NCBI GenBank assembly: GCA_050313295.1
Contig: JBNPLD010000012.1
DNA: 59,288 bases
Source: S5-A14a sp022766365
GTDB taxonomy: Bacteria; Bacillota; Clostridia; Peptostreptococcales; Anaerovoracaceae
Direction: 5' to 3' (one strand)
The position numbers and the translations under genes were made by a program. The notes beneath the pieces were generated by a model. That model made no database searches and had not been told where the DNA came from. It saw only the letters and a list, made by a program, of their open reading frames with translations. Positions 52,301 through 59,288 of the stretch are shown piece by piece (position 1 is the first letter of the stretch; every line of letters starts with the position of its first letter).

Positions 52301-52997
52301 GTTACAAAATAACAGCAGGGCTGTTCTCTGCGGAATGGTTTCATCCATGAGAAAATTAACCACCAAGAATTCACAACTTATGGCTTTTGTGAATCTTGAA
52401 GATCTATACGGCACATGTGAAATTGTTGTGTTCCCTAAGGTATATCACAAGTCTTCACATCTTATCGAGTCAGGAGAACCGATAGTTGTAGTGGGGAAAA
52501 TAAATATGAAGGAGGATGCTCCTCCGGCTATACTTGCTGATGATATAAAGAGTCTTACAGAGTATGAAGATATAATGGGACAGCGGGGTAAAGAAATGCA
52601 AAGGGTAGAAACCACAGCGGAACCTCATCGTTACAAAGTTCAGTCGCATCAAGCATATAACGATAAGGATATAACCGCTGACCAAGATATGAATACATGT
52701 GTGAACACTCATCAGGGTCACATTGCGACAAATGACAGATGCAATCTTAATGATGATGAATGTTCATATCTTGAATCTTTTCTGAAGCTTAGAATATCTC
52801 AAGAAAAGATAGATGATAATGTTCTCATGGACATAGAAAGATTGATATCAATAAATTCAGGAGACACACCTGTGAGGATGTATCTCCCGGGGGGCAGGCA
52901 GGCCAGATCAAAGACAGGAGTAAGAATTTCAGAATTTTTCGTTGAGAGTCTCAGACGACTCCTTGGGGAAGAAAATGTAAAACTGCCGAAGAGATAA
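49326..52997 (+). CDS. dnaE: DNA polymerase III subunit alpha
   Basis: It is a replicative DNA polymerase catalytic subunit. The PHP domain starts at FTHLHLHTEYSLLDG. GPGRGSAAGSIVAYCL and MPDIDIDFCIERRGEVI carry the polymerase active-site acidic residues, with FRPGPMDAIP and FNKSHAAAYAVVAYETGYLK further on. Helix-hairpin-helix and OB domains follow (RAVLCGMVSSMRKLTTKN). The last 150 residues contain a poorly conserved linker. ATG at 49326 is used, seven bases after GGAG; a TTG one codon earlier is less likely. Confidence 0.95.
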   Translation: MSGFTHLHLHTEYSLLDGMARIDKLIPRVKELGMTAVAITDHGVMFGVVDFYKKCKDFGIKPIIGCEVYVAARTRFDKEPDKDKQSNHLVLLAETQEGYRNLVKIVSRSHTEGFYYKPRVDKDLLREYSSGIIALSACLAGKVQSLLLMGDFEGAKKEAVEFEGIFGRDNFFLELQDQGLEEEQRVNPQLVKLSRETGIPMVATNDVHYVNREDAKAHDVLLCIQTASTVDDENRMKFPNDEFYLKSPNEMEKIFAFAPEAILNTGRIAQRCNVEFEFGNYHLPEFELPDSWQSGKPEYLHHLCETGLKERYGEISRTDMLYDRLNKELKVIEDMGFVEYFLIVWDFIRYARENGIMVGPGRGSAAGSIVAYCLHITDIDPIRYNLIFERFLNSERVSMPDIDIDFCIERRGEVIDYVIDKYGEDKVSQIITLGTLKARAAIRDVGRALNVSYADTDKIATAVPNMLGITIDKALEINPELAERYKNEEQVQKVIDMSRAIEGLPRHASTHAAGVVISKAPLDDYVPLYVTDKGLTTQFNMVTIEELGLLKMDFLGLRNLTVIRKTLELIEKNHGVTIDFAKMGYDDPNVYKMISKGNTLGVFQLESTGMTQFMKSLKPNCFEDVVAGISLFRPGPMDAIPTYIRNKKNPENVSYVTPELAPILDVTYGCLVYQEQVMQIVRQLAGYSYGQADLVRRAMSKKKAAEMEKNREYFINGKLGPDGSVEIDGCLRRGISYEAAESIFKDMETFAQYAFNKSHAAAYAVVAYETGYLKFYYPKEFMASLMSSVMGDPVAIAKYIRNCKEMGIEVLPPSVHESDGDFITSDEGIRFGLMGVKGVGQGVIDAIVESRESQGKPKTFDEFIRNIDITRINKKAIENLIMAGAFDCIEENRAALMAVYQQEIEGAQHEARSTITGQISLFQTYEDTMREVGIGKNLPKVNNFSKEQMLNMEKEVLGVYVSGHPLEPFSDLIKKYSTVTTDMINGEDAEDTLQNNSRAVLCGMVSSMRKLTTKNSQLMAFVNLEDLYGTCEIVVFPKVYHKSSHLIESGEPIVVVGKINMKEDAPPAILADDIKSLTEYEDIMGQRGKEMQRVETTAEPHRYKVQSHQAYNDKDITADQDMNTCVNTHQGHIATNDRCNLNDDECSYLESFLKLRISQEKIDDNVLMDIERLISINSGDTPVRMYLPGGRQARSKTGVRISEFFVESLRRLLGEENVKLPKR

Positions 52998-53078
52998 GTT
53001 TGACGGAATTGAGAGATGGTGCATAAGGAGATAACCCCGGAAGAAAAGATATTTTGTAGTGTGAGGAAGAAATATATT

Positions 53079-54104
53079 ATGAATGAAAAAGATTTACAAA
53101 GTGAAGCGGCTCATGCTGTGACCTCAAAGAAGGTAAAGAAAATAGCAGTTTTGACAAGTGGAGGGGATGCACCGGGAATGAACGCTGCTGTGAGAGCTGT
53201 AACCAGGTGCGGCCTGGAGTCGGATATGCAGGTTTTCGGTGTATACCGCGGATACGAAGGACTTATCGAAGGAGAGTTTCTCAAGATGGAAAGGGGCTCA
53301 GTCAGTGACATAATGCAAAGGGGAGGAACGATTCTGAAAACTGCAAGAAGCGATCGATTTGAGACGGAAGAAGGGCAGGAAAGGGCTGTATCTATGATTC
53401 ACACGTTCGGAATCGATGCTTTGATTGTAATCGGCGGCGACGGAACCATGAGGGGAGCTGCAGACCTCAGCAATTTCGATATACCTGTAATTTGTCTTCC
53501 GGGAACGATTGATAACGACCTCGGCTATACGGATTTCACAATAGGATTTGACACGGCGGTTAATACGGTGCTTGAGGCCATAGGGAAAATCAGGGATACC
53601 TCAAGTTCACATGAGAGAACAACTGTAATTGAGGTTATGGGTAGAAGGTGCGGAGATATTGCCGTTTATGCGGGGCTTTCCGGAGGAGCTGAGATGGTTT
53701 GCGTTCCGGAGATGCCCGTGGATGTGAATAGGATGTGCAACAAAATAATAACAGACGGGCACAACGGCAGGACTCACAGTGTGATAATCGTTGCAGAGGG
53801 TGCACCTATTCGTACCCGGGACCTTGTGGAGGAAATCAGGAGGAAGACCGGCAAAGAAGTTCGACAGGTTGTTTTGTCATATCTTCAAAGGGGCGGGTCT
53901 CCTACATCATCGGACAGGCTTCTGGGAACTCTTTGTGGAGCCAAGGCTGTGGAAATTCTGGCAGATCCGGACTTTGATATGAAGTCCTATGCAGTAGGTC
54001 AAAGAAACGGAAAGATAATTGCCACACATCTAAATGAGGCCTTAGAGATGAGAAGAGATTTCAAGGAGGAACTTGTGGGATTGATTAACGTTTTGAGCAA
54101 ATAA
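53079..54104 (+). CDS. pfkA: ATP-dependent 6-phosphofructokinase
   Basis: It phosphorylates fructose 6-phosphate in glycolysis. LTSGGDAPGMNAAVRAV, GGDGTMRGA (Gly rather than Asp at the donor-selecting position, indicating ATP), PGTIDNDL with the catalytic Asp, and VMGRRCGDIA are all present. The start is uncertain: ATG at 53079 leaves about 20 residues before the conserved core, GAGG lies 16 bases upstream; the ATG at 53016 would add 21 residues. It follows dnaE closely and is likely in its transcript, an arrangement common in Firmicutes. Confidence 0.94.
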   Translation: MNEKDLQSEAAHAVTSKKVKKIAVLTSGGDAPGMNAAVRAVTRCGLESDMQVFGVYRGYEGLIEGEFLKMERGSVSDIMQRGGTILKTARSDRFETEEGQERAVSMIHTFGIDALIVIGGDGTMRGAADLSNFDIPVICLPGTIDNDLGYTDFTIGFDTAVNTVLEAIGKIRDTSSSHERTTVIEVMGRRCGDIAVYAGLSGGAEMVCVPEMPVDVNRMCNKIITDGHNGRTHSVIIVAEGAPIRTRDLVEEIRRKTGKEVRQVVLSYLQRGGSPTSSDRLLGTLCGAKAVEILADPDFDMKSYAVGQRNGKIIATHLNEALEMRRDFKEELVGLINVLSK

Positions 54105-54106
54105 GC

Positions 54107-54135
54107 TTGATTTTTATCGGCAGCACGTTTATAAT
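54107..54135 (+). promoter_or_regulatory. Promoter of the rpsB-tsf operon
   Basis: TTGATT (54107-54112), a 17-base spacer and a perfect TATAAT (54130-54135). It overlaps the last bases after pfkA. Confidence 0.8.
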
Positions 54136-54141
54136 GTATGA

Positions 54142-54268
54142 GGTTCGTTTTTATACGAATGAAAATAAACACACCCATATAGTCCCGGAGGTGCCATTTG
54201 AGATGTAATAATGGCTTGGCGGAGGCAGATTATGAGTGGAAGGTCAGAAAACCGAGGAGGAATTTAAA
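54142..54268 (+). other. rpsB 5' leader, candidate S2 autoregulatory element
   Basis: The mRNA leader is about 125 bases. TTCGTTTTTATACGAA forms a hairpin near its start, and GCCAT...ATGGC arms pair around TTGAGATGTAATA near 54200. Ribosomal protein operons often autoregulate through such leaders; assignment to S2 is inference. The ribosome binding site GAGGAGG at 54255-54261 closes it. Confidence 0.4.
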
Positions 54269-55057
54269 ATGGCAGTAATTTCAATGAAGCAATTACTAGA
54301 AGCAGGTGTACATTTCGGACACCAGACAAGAAGATGGAACCCTAAGATGGCTCCTTACATCTTTACAGAGAGAAATGGTATATATATCATAGACCTTCAG
54401 AAGACTGTAAAGAAAATCGACGAGGCTTATAACTTCCTTAGAACTGTTGCAGAGGAAGGCAAACCGATTCTGTTTGTAGGAACTAAGAAGCAGGCTCAGA
54501 ACGCAATCAGAGATGAGGCCAACAGATGTGGTCAGTATTTCGTTGCTGAGAGATGGCTTGGCGGAACATTGACTAACTATAAGACTATCAGCAGAAGAAT
54601 CGCAAGGCTCGACGAGATTGAGAGAATGGAAGAAGACGGCACCATGGAGAAGCTTTCAAAGAAGGAAGTGAGCAAGCTTAGACTTGAGCACGAGAAGCTT
54701 GAGAGATATCTGGGTGGAATCCGTGATATGAAGGGTATGCCGGGAGCACTTTTCATCGTTGACCCTAAGAAGGAGAAGATTGCGGTGAGAGAAGCCAGAA
54801 TCCTGGGTATTCCGGTTGTCGGCATTGTGGATACGAACTGCGATCCTGATGATGTTGACTATATTATCCCTGCCAACGATGATGCTATCAGAGCAGTCAA
54901 GCTCATTGCCGGAAGAATGGCTGATGCAGTTATCGAGGCAAACCAGGGAGAGAGTTTCGACGAAGGCGTTGCTGAAACCGAAGATGAAGGTGATGCTGAG
55001 GCTGAGGTTGCTTCCCGGGGGGAAACAAACGATGAGGCCGGGAAGGAGGAAGACTAA
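54269..55057 (+). CDS. rpsB: 30S ribosomal protein S2
   Basis: It is a structural protein of the small ribosomal subunit. VISMKQLLEAGVHFGHQTRRWNPKM at the start (in part), IYIIDLQKT, FVGTKKQAQ, ERWLGGTLTNY and GIVDTNCDPDDVDYIIPANDDA are S2 signatures. The C-terminal extension (about 225-262) is acidic and low in complexity. ATG at 54269 follows GAGGAGG at 54255-54261; the open frame from 54236 is part of the leader. The stop overlaps the tsf start by one base (TAATG). Confidence 0.97.
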   Translation: MAVISMKQLLEAGVHFGHQTRRWNPKMAPYIFTERNGIYIIDLQKTVKKIDEAYNFLRTVAEEGKPILFVGTKKQAQNAIRDEANRCGQYFVAERWLGGTLTNYKTISRRIARLDEIERMEEDGTMEKLSKKEVSKLRLEHEKLERYLGGIRDMKGMPGALFIVDPKKEKIAVREARILGIPVVGIVDTNCDPDDVDYIIPANDDAIRAVKLIAGRMADAVIEANQGESFDEGVAETEDEGDAEAEVASRGETNDEAGKEED

Positions 55058-55971
55058 TGGCTGTTACAGCACAGATGGTGAAAGAATTAAGAGAAATGAC
55101 AGGAGCCGGAATGATGGATTGCAAGAAGGCTCTTGTGGAAGTAGATGGAGATATGGATAAGGCCGTGGAATTTCTTCGTGAAAAGGGGCTTTCAAAGGCA
55201 GCAAAGAAGGCAGGACGAGTTGCTGCTGAGGGCCTTGTGCAGATTGCTTTCTCCGAAGACCATAAGGCAGCTGCTGTCGTTGAGGTTAACTCCGAGACGG
55301 ACTTTGTCGCCAAGAATCCTGAATTCAGAGAGTTTGTAGACAGTCTTTCTCAGATGGCTCTCAGGGAAGATGATCCGAGCATGGATGCGTTCATGGCTCT
55401 TGACTTTAAGGGAGAGGGTACGGTAAAGGATGCACTTACAGCTAAGATTGCGAAAATCGGCGAGAACATGAATATTCGCAGATTCAAGAAACTGGCCGGT
55501 GAAGGGGTTGTATACCACGGATATGTTCACAGCAACGGAAAGATTGCCGTTCTTGTTGGTCTTGAGACTGATGCTTCTGCCGAAGAAACTGAGACTGTAG
55601 GAAGAGATGTGGCAATGCAGGTGGCCTCAATGAATCCTAAGTTTGTTAAAGAAGATGAGGTTGATCAGGAATGGTTGGCCCACGAGACTGAAATTGCTAA
55701 ACAACAACTTCTTAATGAAGGAAAGCCTGAGTCATTACTTGAAAGAATAATTCCGGGCAAAATCAAGGCTATTCTCAAGGAAGTGTGCCTGGTTGATCAG
55801 AAGTTTGTTAAGAACTCCGACCAGACGGTCAGCCAGTATGTTGCCGAAGCAGGCAAAGCGCTTGGTAAGGACATAGCCATTGTAGAAATGGTAAGGTTCG
55901 AAGTCGGCGAAGGAATTGAAAAAAAGGAAGAAGATTTCGCAGCTGAGGTTGCGGCACAGATGGGCAAATAG
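55057..55971 (+). CDS. tsf: Elongation factor Ts
   Basis: It is the nucleotide-exchange factor for EF-Tu. The N-terminal UBA-like segment VKELREMTGAGMMDCKKAL (6-24), VEVNSETDFVAKN with the TDFVAKN motif, and the dimerisation domain to about residue 304 are complete. Translation is coupled to rpsB by the shared TAATG. A terminator at 56013 ends the operon. Confidence 0.97.
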   Translation: MAVTAQMVKELREMTGAGMMDCKKALVEVDGDMDKAVEFLREKGLSKAAKKAGRVAAEGLVQIAFSEDHKAAAVVEVNSETDFVAKNPEFREFVDSLSQMALREDDPSMDAFMALDFKGEGTVKDALTAKIAKIGENMNIRRFKKLAGEGVVYHGYVHSNGKIAVLVGLETDASAEETETVGRDVAMQVASMNPKFVKEDEVDQEWLAHETEIAKQQLLNEGKPESLLERIIPGKIKAILKEVCLVDQKFVKNSDQTVSQYVAEAGKALGKDIAIVEMVRFEVGEGIEKKEEDFAAEVAAQMGK

Positions 55972-56012
55972 TCATTGGGCAAATTCTCAAGGGAAGAATT
56001 GTAACTGATTGA

Positions 56013-56046
56013 GGGTATATTGTTTTTACAATATACCCTTATTTTA
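56013..56046 (+). terminator. Rho-independent terminator of rpsB-tsf
   Basis: GGGTATATTG (56013-56022) pairs perfectly with CAATATACCC (56029-56038) around TTTTTA, followed by TTATTTTAAAT. Confidence 0.88.
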
Positions 56047-56186
56047 AATAATGGATTAATTGCACATTCATAGCTTATGATGGCGGATATTCTTAATGTG
56101 TGATGGCCTGTTGACATTTTCTAGGACTGAGCTTGACGTCAGATTAATAGTATATTTGAACAGAACTTGAAAAATAGGAGATTTGT

Positions 56187-57599
56187 ATGAGTGGGAAAGG
56201 GAAGAAACGGATCGCTGTCTGTGGGTTTGCCATAGCAGTTGTTTTGCTTGTGTTTATATATTTATTTATGAATCCGGTTATCTTAAAGGAAGGGGTTTTC
56301 GCCAAAGAAATTCATACGGAATTTAAAGAAAAGTTTAACATCAGAGACCATATCGCTTTTGTCTTTGCCGGAGACGCTAGTAAGGTCAAAGCAGTGGGAA
56401 CGGTGGATACGGATAAGTTGGGTGATTATAAAATCAAGATGAAATACGGCAGAGTTTCCAGGGATATCGTTGTAAAGGTTTTAGACACAAAAGCACCAAA
56501 GGTTGTGGCCTCAGATTACACCACGGATATGGTAGAAGATGTTGCCCCCGGTTCATTTAATGTGAAGGTTACAGATGCCGCGCCACCTGAGAAAATAAAA
56601 ATAAAAATGAAGAAGCCTGAACCAATGAAAACAAAGGGAGAATTTTCTGTAAAGATCATAGCTGAGGATCCCTCCGGTAATGTGGGAACAACTCAGGTTA
56701 AACTTACTCGTAAGAAAGATAAGACCCCACCTATTATTGAAGTCGGGGCTCCTCTTAACCTAGCTGTGGGACAGGTCATAGATGATAGTCTGGCTCTGAG
56801 CGGTACGAAGGTTACGGATGATTTTGACAAAACAGTCAAAATTTCATACGATGTCGATGGAGTGAACGTAAGTGAACCGAACACTTATAAAATCATATAT
56901 AAAGCTAAGGACAGATCAGGGAATGAAGCTGAAGTTGAAAGAGAAGTAAGGGTGAGTAATACCATTTCTGACAATCAGAAAGTGGTATATCTGACTTTCG
57001 ACGACGGCCCATCCCACAACACAGCTAAGATTCTGGATATTTTGTCAACTTATAATATAAAAGGAACGTTCTTTGTGACGGGTAACGATGCAAGCTACAG
57101 ATATCTGATTCAGAGAGCTGCTAAAGAAGGGCATACGATAGGTCTTCACACCTATACACATAATTACAATATATATACCAGTGAAGAAACTTTTTTCAGA
57201 GATTTGGATATGGTTCATGATATGGTATTGAACCTTACGGGGATTGACTCTCATCATATCAGGTTTGCCGGCGGTTCCAGTAACACTGTGAGTGCCTCAT
57301 ATAACTCAGGGATCATGTCAAGGTTGGTTAAAGACGTACAAAGCAGAGGATTCAGATATTATGATTGGAATGTTTCTTCAGGGGATGCAAGTGGGAATAC
57401 AGTTCCGGTGGAAAGACTACTAAGGGGAGCGACCGGATACAACTACGATCATATTTGTATTTTGATGCATGACAGCAGTGCAAAGACCACTACAGTGGAA
57501 GCTCTCCCGGGAATAATAGAATATTACAAGAAGAAGGGTTATGCATTTCTTCCGATAAGTGACAGCACACCGATGTTTCATCATGGTGTAAACAATTAA
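56187..57599 (+). CDS. Polysaccharide deacetylase family protein with Ig-like stalk
   Basis: It probably deacetylates peptidoglycan or another cell-surface glycan. An N-terminal membrane anchor lies at about residues 8-29. Two or three Ig-like (DUF5011-type) repeats follow at about 40-260, each ending in patterns such as DKLGDYKIKMK and EPNTYKIIYKAKDRSGNEAE. The NodB domain is at 265-460: YLTFDDGPS (catalytic and metal Asp), HTYTHN (metal His pair), RFAGGSSN (Arg normally in RPP/RFP) and ILMHDS (catalytic His). AATAGGAG precedes the ATG. It is monocistronic. Confidence 0.92.
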   Translation: MSGKGKKRIAVCGFAIAVVLLVFIYLFMNPVILKEGVFAKEIHTEFKEKFNIRDHIAFVFAGDASKVKAVGTVDTDKLGDYKIKMKYGRVSRDIVVKVLDTKAPKVVASDYTTDMVEDVAPGSFNVKVTDAAPPEKIKIKMKKPEPMKTKGEFSVKIIAEDPSGNVGTTQVKLTRKKDKTPPIIEVGAPLNLAVGQVIDDSLALSGTKVTDDFDKTVKISYDVDGVNVSEPNTYKIIYKAKDRSGNEAEVEREVRVSNTISDNQKVVYLTFDDGPSHNTAKILDILSTYNIKGTFFVTGNDASYRYLIQRAAKEGHTIGLHTYTHNYNIYTSEETFFRDLDMVHDMVLNLTGIDSHHIRFAGGSSNTVSASYNSGIMSRLVKDVQSRGFRYYDWNVSSGDASGNTVPVERLLRGATGYNYDHICILMHDSSAKTTTVEALPGIIEYYKKKGYAFLPISDSTPMFHHGVNN

Positions 57600-57661
57600 T
57601 ATTTATGGCTTTCAGCTTGGGAGCAGGTGCATAGGCGTTTCGGTATAAAGATGAGGAGATA

Positions 57662-58651
57662 ATGAATAGTTTGATTGAAAATAATGTTAGAAGCAACGAC
57701 CTCAAAACTCATGAGTACGTGAAAAGGCAAGAACTGATTGATATTTCTCTTAGGCTATTGAAGCTGGGACTGGTTGTCAGGACTTGGGGAAATATGAGCC
57801 TCAGACTTGATGACAGACACATACTTATAACACCGTCAGGGATTCGCTATGAGGATCTGGAACAGGAGGACATTGTCTGCGTTGAAATTGACAGCGGCAA
57901 AGTGATCTCGGACAATTTCGGTCAACGAGAGGCGTCTTCGGAATTACCGGTGCATTTGGCATACTATCGCTTGATGACAGATACACAAGTTGTTTTGCAC
58001 ACTCACCAGATATATGGATCGGCCCTCAGCCTTTACGGAGAAGACGTGGAAGCACCAAAAGAATTATCGGAACAGATAAATTGCAAAGTTGTACCGATTT
58101 CTGCCTATGGAATTTCGGGGTCAAGGATGCTGCACAATAATGTGGAGGAGAAAATAGACAGTAGCGGCTCTAGTATTATTCTAATGGAAAAACACGGAGT
58201 GCTGGCAAGGGGGATTTCGGTGGAGGAAACCATAAGCAGATTGGAAGCACTTGAGGATTGGTGTGAGAAAAAGTACAGGGCGATTGTTAAGAAAGCTATC
58301 GAGAATGACTGTTTAAAGAAAGAAATATCTAAAAGCCGGATTTTTCCGTATCTGGACGATTTTGCTCAAATATGCGGTGTTGAAGTTGATATAGGTGGGA
58401 AAGACGTGTGGACCCTTGAAAGGGATATGCTTACAAATGAAAAAATGACGATGGAGATCCTTTCAAATGTAAACCCCAGAGATCTAGATAGTGCAAAACA
58501 CGTTTTTTTCAAGAATCTCAAAGCAAGGGTTGTGGGAATTGCAAGAGGTGTTGAACCGTTGAGCAAAGCAGATGGGGAATTTATGAGATGGAAATACAAG
58601 GAAAGTTATTCTCGGAAAGCTGATCTTAAGGGTAAGAATGAGAATATATAA
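57662..58651 (+). CDS. Class II aldolase/adducin family protein with C-terminal extension
   Basis: Residues 1-205 form a class II aldolase domain like fuculose-phosphate aldolase: TWGNMSLRLDDRHILITPSG, REASSELPVHLAYYR with the acid Glu, VVLHTHQIYGSA with two zinc His, and MEKHGVLARG with the third. Residues 215-329 form an extra region (FAQICGVEVDIGGKDVWTLERDM, in part; KARVVGIARGVEPL) that I do not recognise. Members of this type are about 215 residues, so this is a longer form. GAGGAGATA precedes the ATG. Substrate unknown. Confidence 0.85.
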   Translation: MNSLIENNVRSNDLKTHEYVKRQELIDISLRLLKLGLVVRTWGNMSLRLDDRHILITPSGIRYEDLEQEDIVCVEIDSGKVISDNFGQREASSELPVHLAYYRLMTDTQVVLHTHQIYGSALSLYGEDVEAPKELSEQINCKVVPISAYGISGSRMLHNNVEEKIDSSGSSIILMEKHGVLARGISVEETISRLEALEDWCEKKYRAIVKKAIENDCLKKEISKSRIFPYLDDFAQICGVEVDIGGKDVWTLERDMLTNEKMTMEILSNVNPRDLDSAKHVFFKNLKARVVGIARGVEPLSKADGEFMRWKYKESYSRKADLKGKNENI

Positions 58652-59126
58652 TGGGCTATAACAAAATATCAAAACTATTGCCGGAAACAAAATATAGGGC
58701 TTCAATGATTGTTTTATTGAGCGACGGGTTTTGTTTAGATAAAATTAAATAAGTAAAAGCAGACGAAGGGATACCGCTGATAGCATGTTTAAAAATTAAT
58801 ATCATTGCACCGAGTGATATACTGATAACGTAACGGATATATTGATAGCAGAGGTTGAGAGTATTGCAAATTTTACATAAGATGACCATTTACATAAGGT
58901 AACCATGTTATATTTTAGATATCTTGCATGGGATATATGTTAAAGGTAAGTAAATCCATATAAACAAAGGAATCTGCTTGCAAGATCATAAAATGATTGG
59001 GATAGGTAATTGAAGAAATAAATTCGGGACTGTGGAAACACTGATAAACTTGTTGAAATTTCAATAATAATTCCACATCAAAATAACAGCCCGAAAAAAA
59101 TTTTTCGGAAAAAGAGAAAAAAACAG
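58652..59126. other. Gene-free AT-rich region
   Basis: No open frame here has coding character. It holds a tandem 17-bp repeat at 58873-58906, a short palindrome TTGAAATTTCAA near 59052-59063 and the near-perfect hairpin CCGAAAAA/TTTTTCGG at 59091-59108. It leads into the promoter pair at the right edge. Confidence 0.5.
58873..58906 (+). repeat. Tandem 17-bp direct repeat
   Basis: TTACATAAGATGACCAT is followed directly by TTACATAAGGTAACCAT, differing at two positions. The element ACATAAGGTA recurs in the promoter at 59130-59139. Confidence 0.75.
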
Positions 59127-59156
59127 TTGACATAAGGTAGTAAGGAGTGGTAATAT
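59127..59156 (+). promoter_or_regulatory. Strong promoter, possible rRNA operon P1
   Basis: TTGACA (59127-59132), an 18-base spacer and TAATAT (59151-59156), preceded by an A-rich tract that could act as an UP element. Downstream is a purine-rich leader with no ribosome binding site or frame. Confidence 0.65.
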
Positions 59157-59271
59157 ATTCAAGCTGTCGCAAAACGGCGGAGGTCAACCGAAAGAGAAAC
59201 GAGTAGGAAGACAGAAGCAAAAGAACGTGAGTCAATGCAAAAATAAAATAAAAAAAACGTAAAAAAAGGTA

Positions 59272-59277
59272 TTGACA
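59272..59277 (+). promoter_or_regulatory. -35 box of a second promoter, -10 beyond the window
   Basis: TTGACA preceded by A-tracts; the context TTGACATAA is repeated from the first promoter at 59127. Tandem promoters of this kind usually precede rRNA operons. The rest lies outside the window. Confidence 0.5.
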
Positions 59278-59288
59278 TAAAACGTGAG

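Noticed and set aside
58915..59235. 106-codon minus-strand frame at the right edge
   Set aside because: It runs antisense through the promoter-like region, has no ribosome binding site and shows low-complexity Phe/Leu/Ser composition.

Overview
The window reads as chromosomal DNA of a low-to-mid-GC anaerobic Firmicute of the class Clostridia. The evidence is the SCIFF peptide with its radical-SAM maturase (42314-43903), clostridial housekeeping genes (rpsB-tsf, ftsEX with a PcsB-like hydrolase, scpAB), AT-rich promoters with many extended -10 boxes, and strong GGAGG-type ribosome binding sites. The gene content suggests a fermenter: phosphotransacetylase, thiolase with a Rex-type operator, GTP-dependent PEP carboxykinase, 6-phosphofructokinase, asparaginase and several peptidases. 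The genus cannot be fixed from the sequence; an amino-acid-fermenting lineage related to Eubacterium/Mogibacterium would fit, as an inference.

Layout. 1-1945: tail of a peptidase-like gene, then pckG on the minus strand. 1946-5250: a visibly AT-rich patch with an M20 deacylase/peptidase, a lone serine recombinase, an Rrf2 regulator and a possible gene remnant. 5329-9232: minus-strand NusG_II / Gx transporter / Xaa-Pro aminopeptidase genes divergent from apbE, with overlapping 5' ends. 9336-12587: pta, a MocR-type regulator that has lost its PLP lysine, and a nitroreductase. 12607-18219: two tandem patatin-like genes on the minus strand, divergent from a sirtuin-surE-isochorismatase-DUF2156 operon. 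18333-19514: thiolase. 19903-25637: ftsE-ftsX-pcsB-like-recJ-ctpA. 25766-28048: yerC-like regulator, PPTase, recX, tcdA. 28118-31039: YehR-type lipoprotein (minus) and two COG0523 GTPases, one with a 32-His segment and one fused to a permease-associated C-terminal domain. 31159-36303: glnS, prepilin peptidase, truA, dCMP deaminase, MATE transporter. 36329-41715: phzF (minus), mtnA, EamA transporter, scpA, scpB, an aroK-like kinase. 41779-46139: DUF5684 membrane protein, scfA-scfB, rluB-like synthase, ArsR regulator and an unrecognised Cys-containing protein. 46278-49026: gltX-ansA on the minus strand. 49326-54104: dnaE, pfkA. 54107-55971: rpsB-tsf with a clear promoter and long leader. 56187-58651: polysaccharide deacetylase and class II aldolase-like protein. 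58652-59288: no gene, but two strong promoter-like elements that may belong to an rRNA operon beyond the right edge.

Most of the window is ordinary core genome. The most informative departures are the MocR protein with Ser in place of the Schiff-base Lys, the Rex-like operator between the thiolase promoter and its gene, the fused COG0523 GTPase pair, TruA and AroK with changed signature residues, the divergent flavinylation-type cluster, and the gene-free right end. I did not see a CRISPR array, prophage, IS element, tRNA gene or a convincing wholly new multi-gene system.
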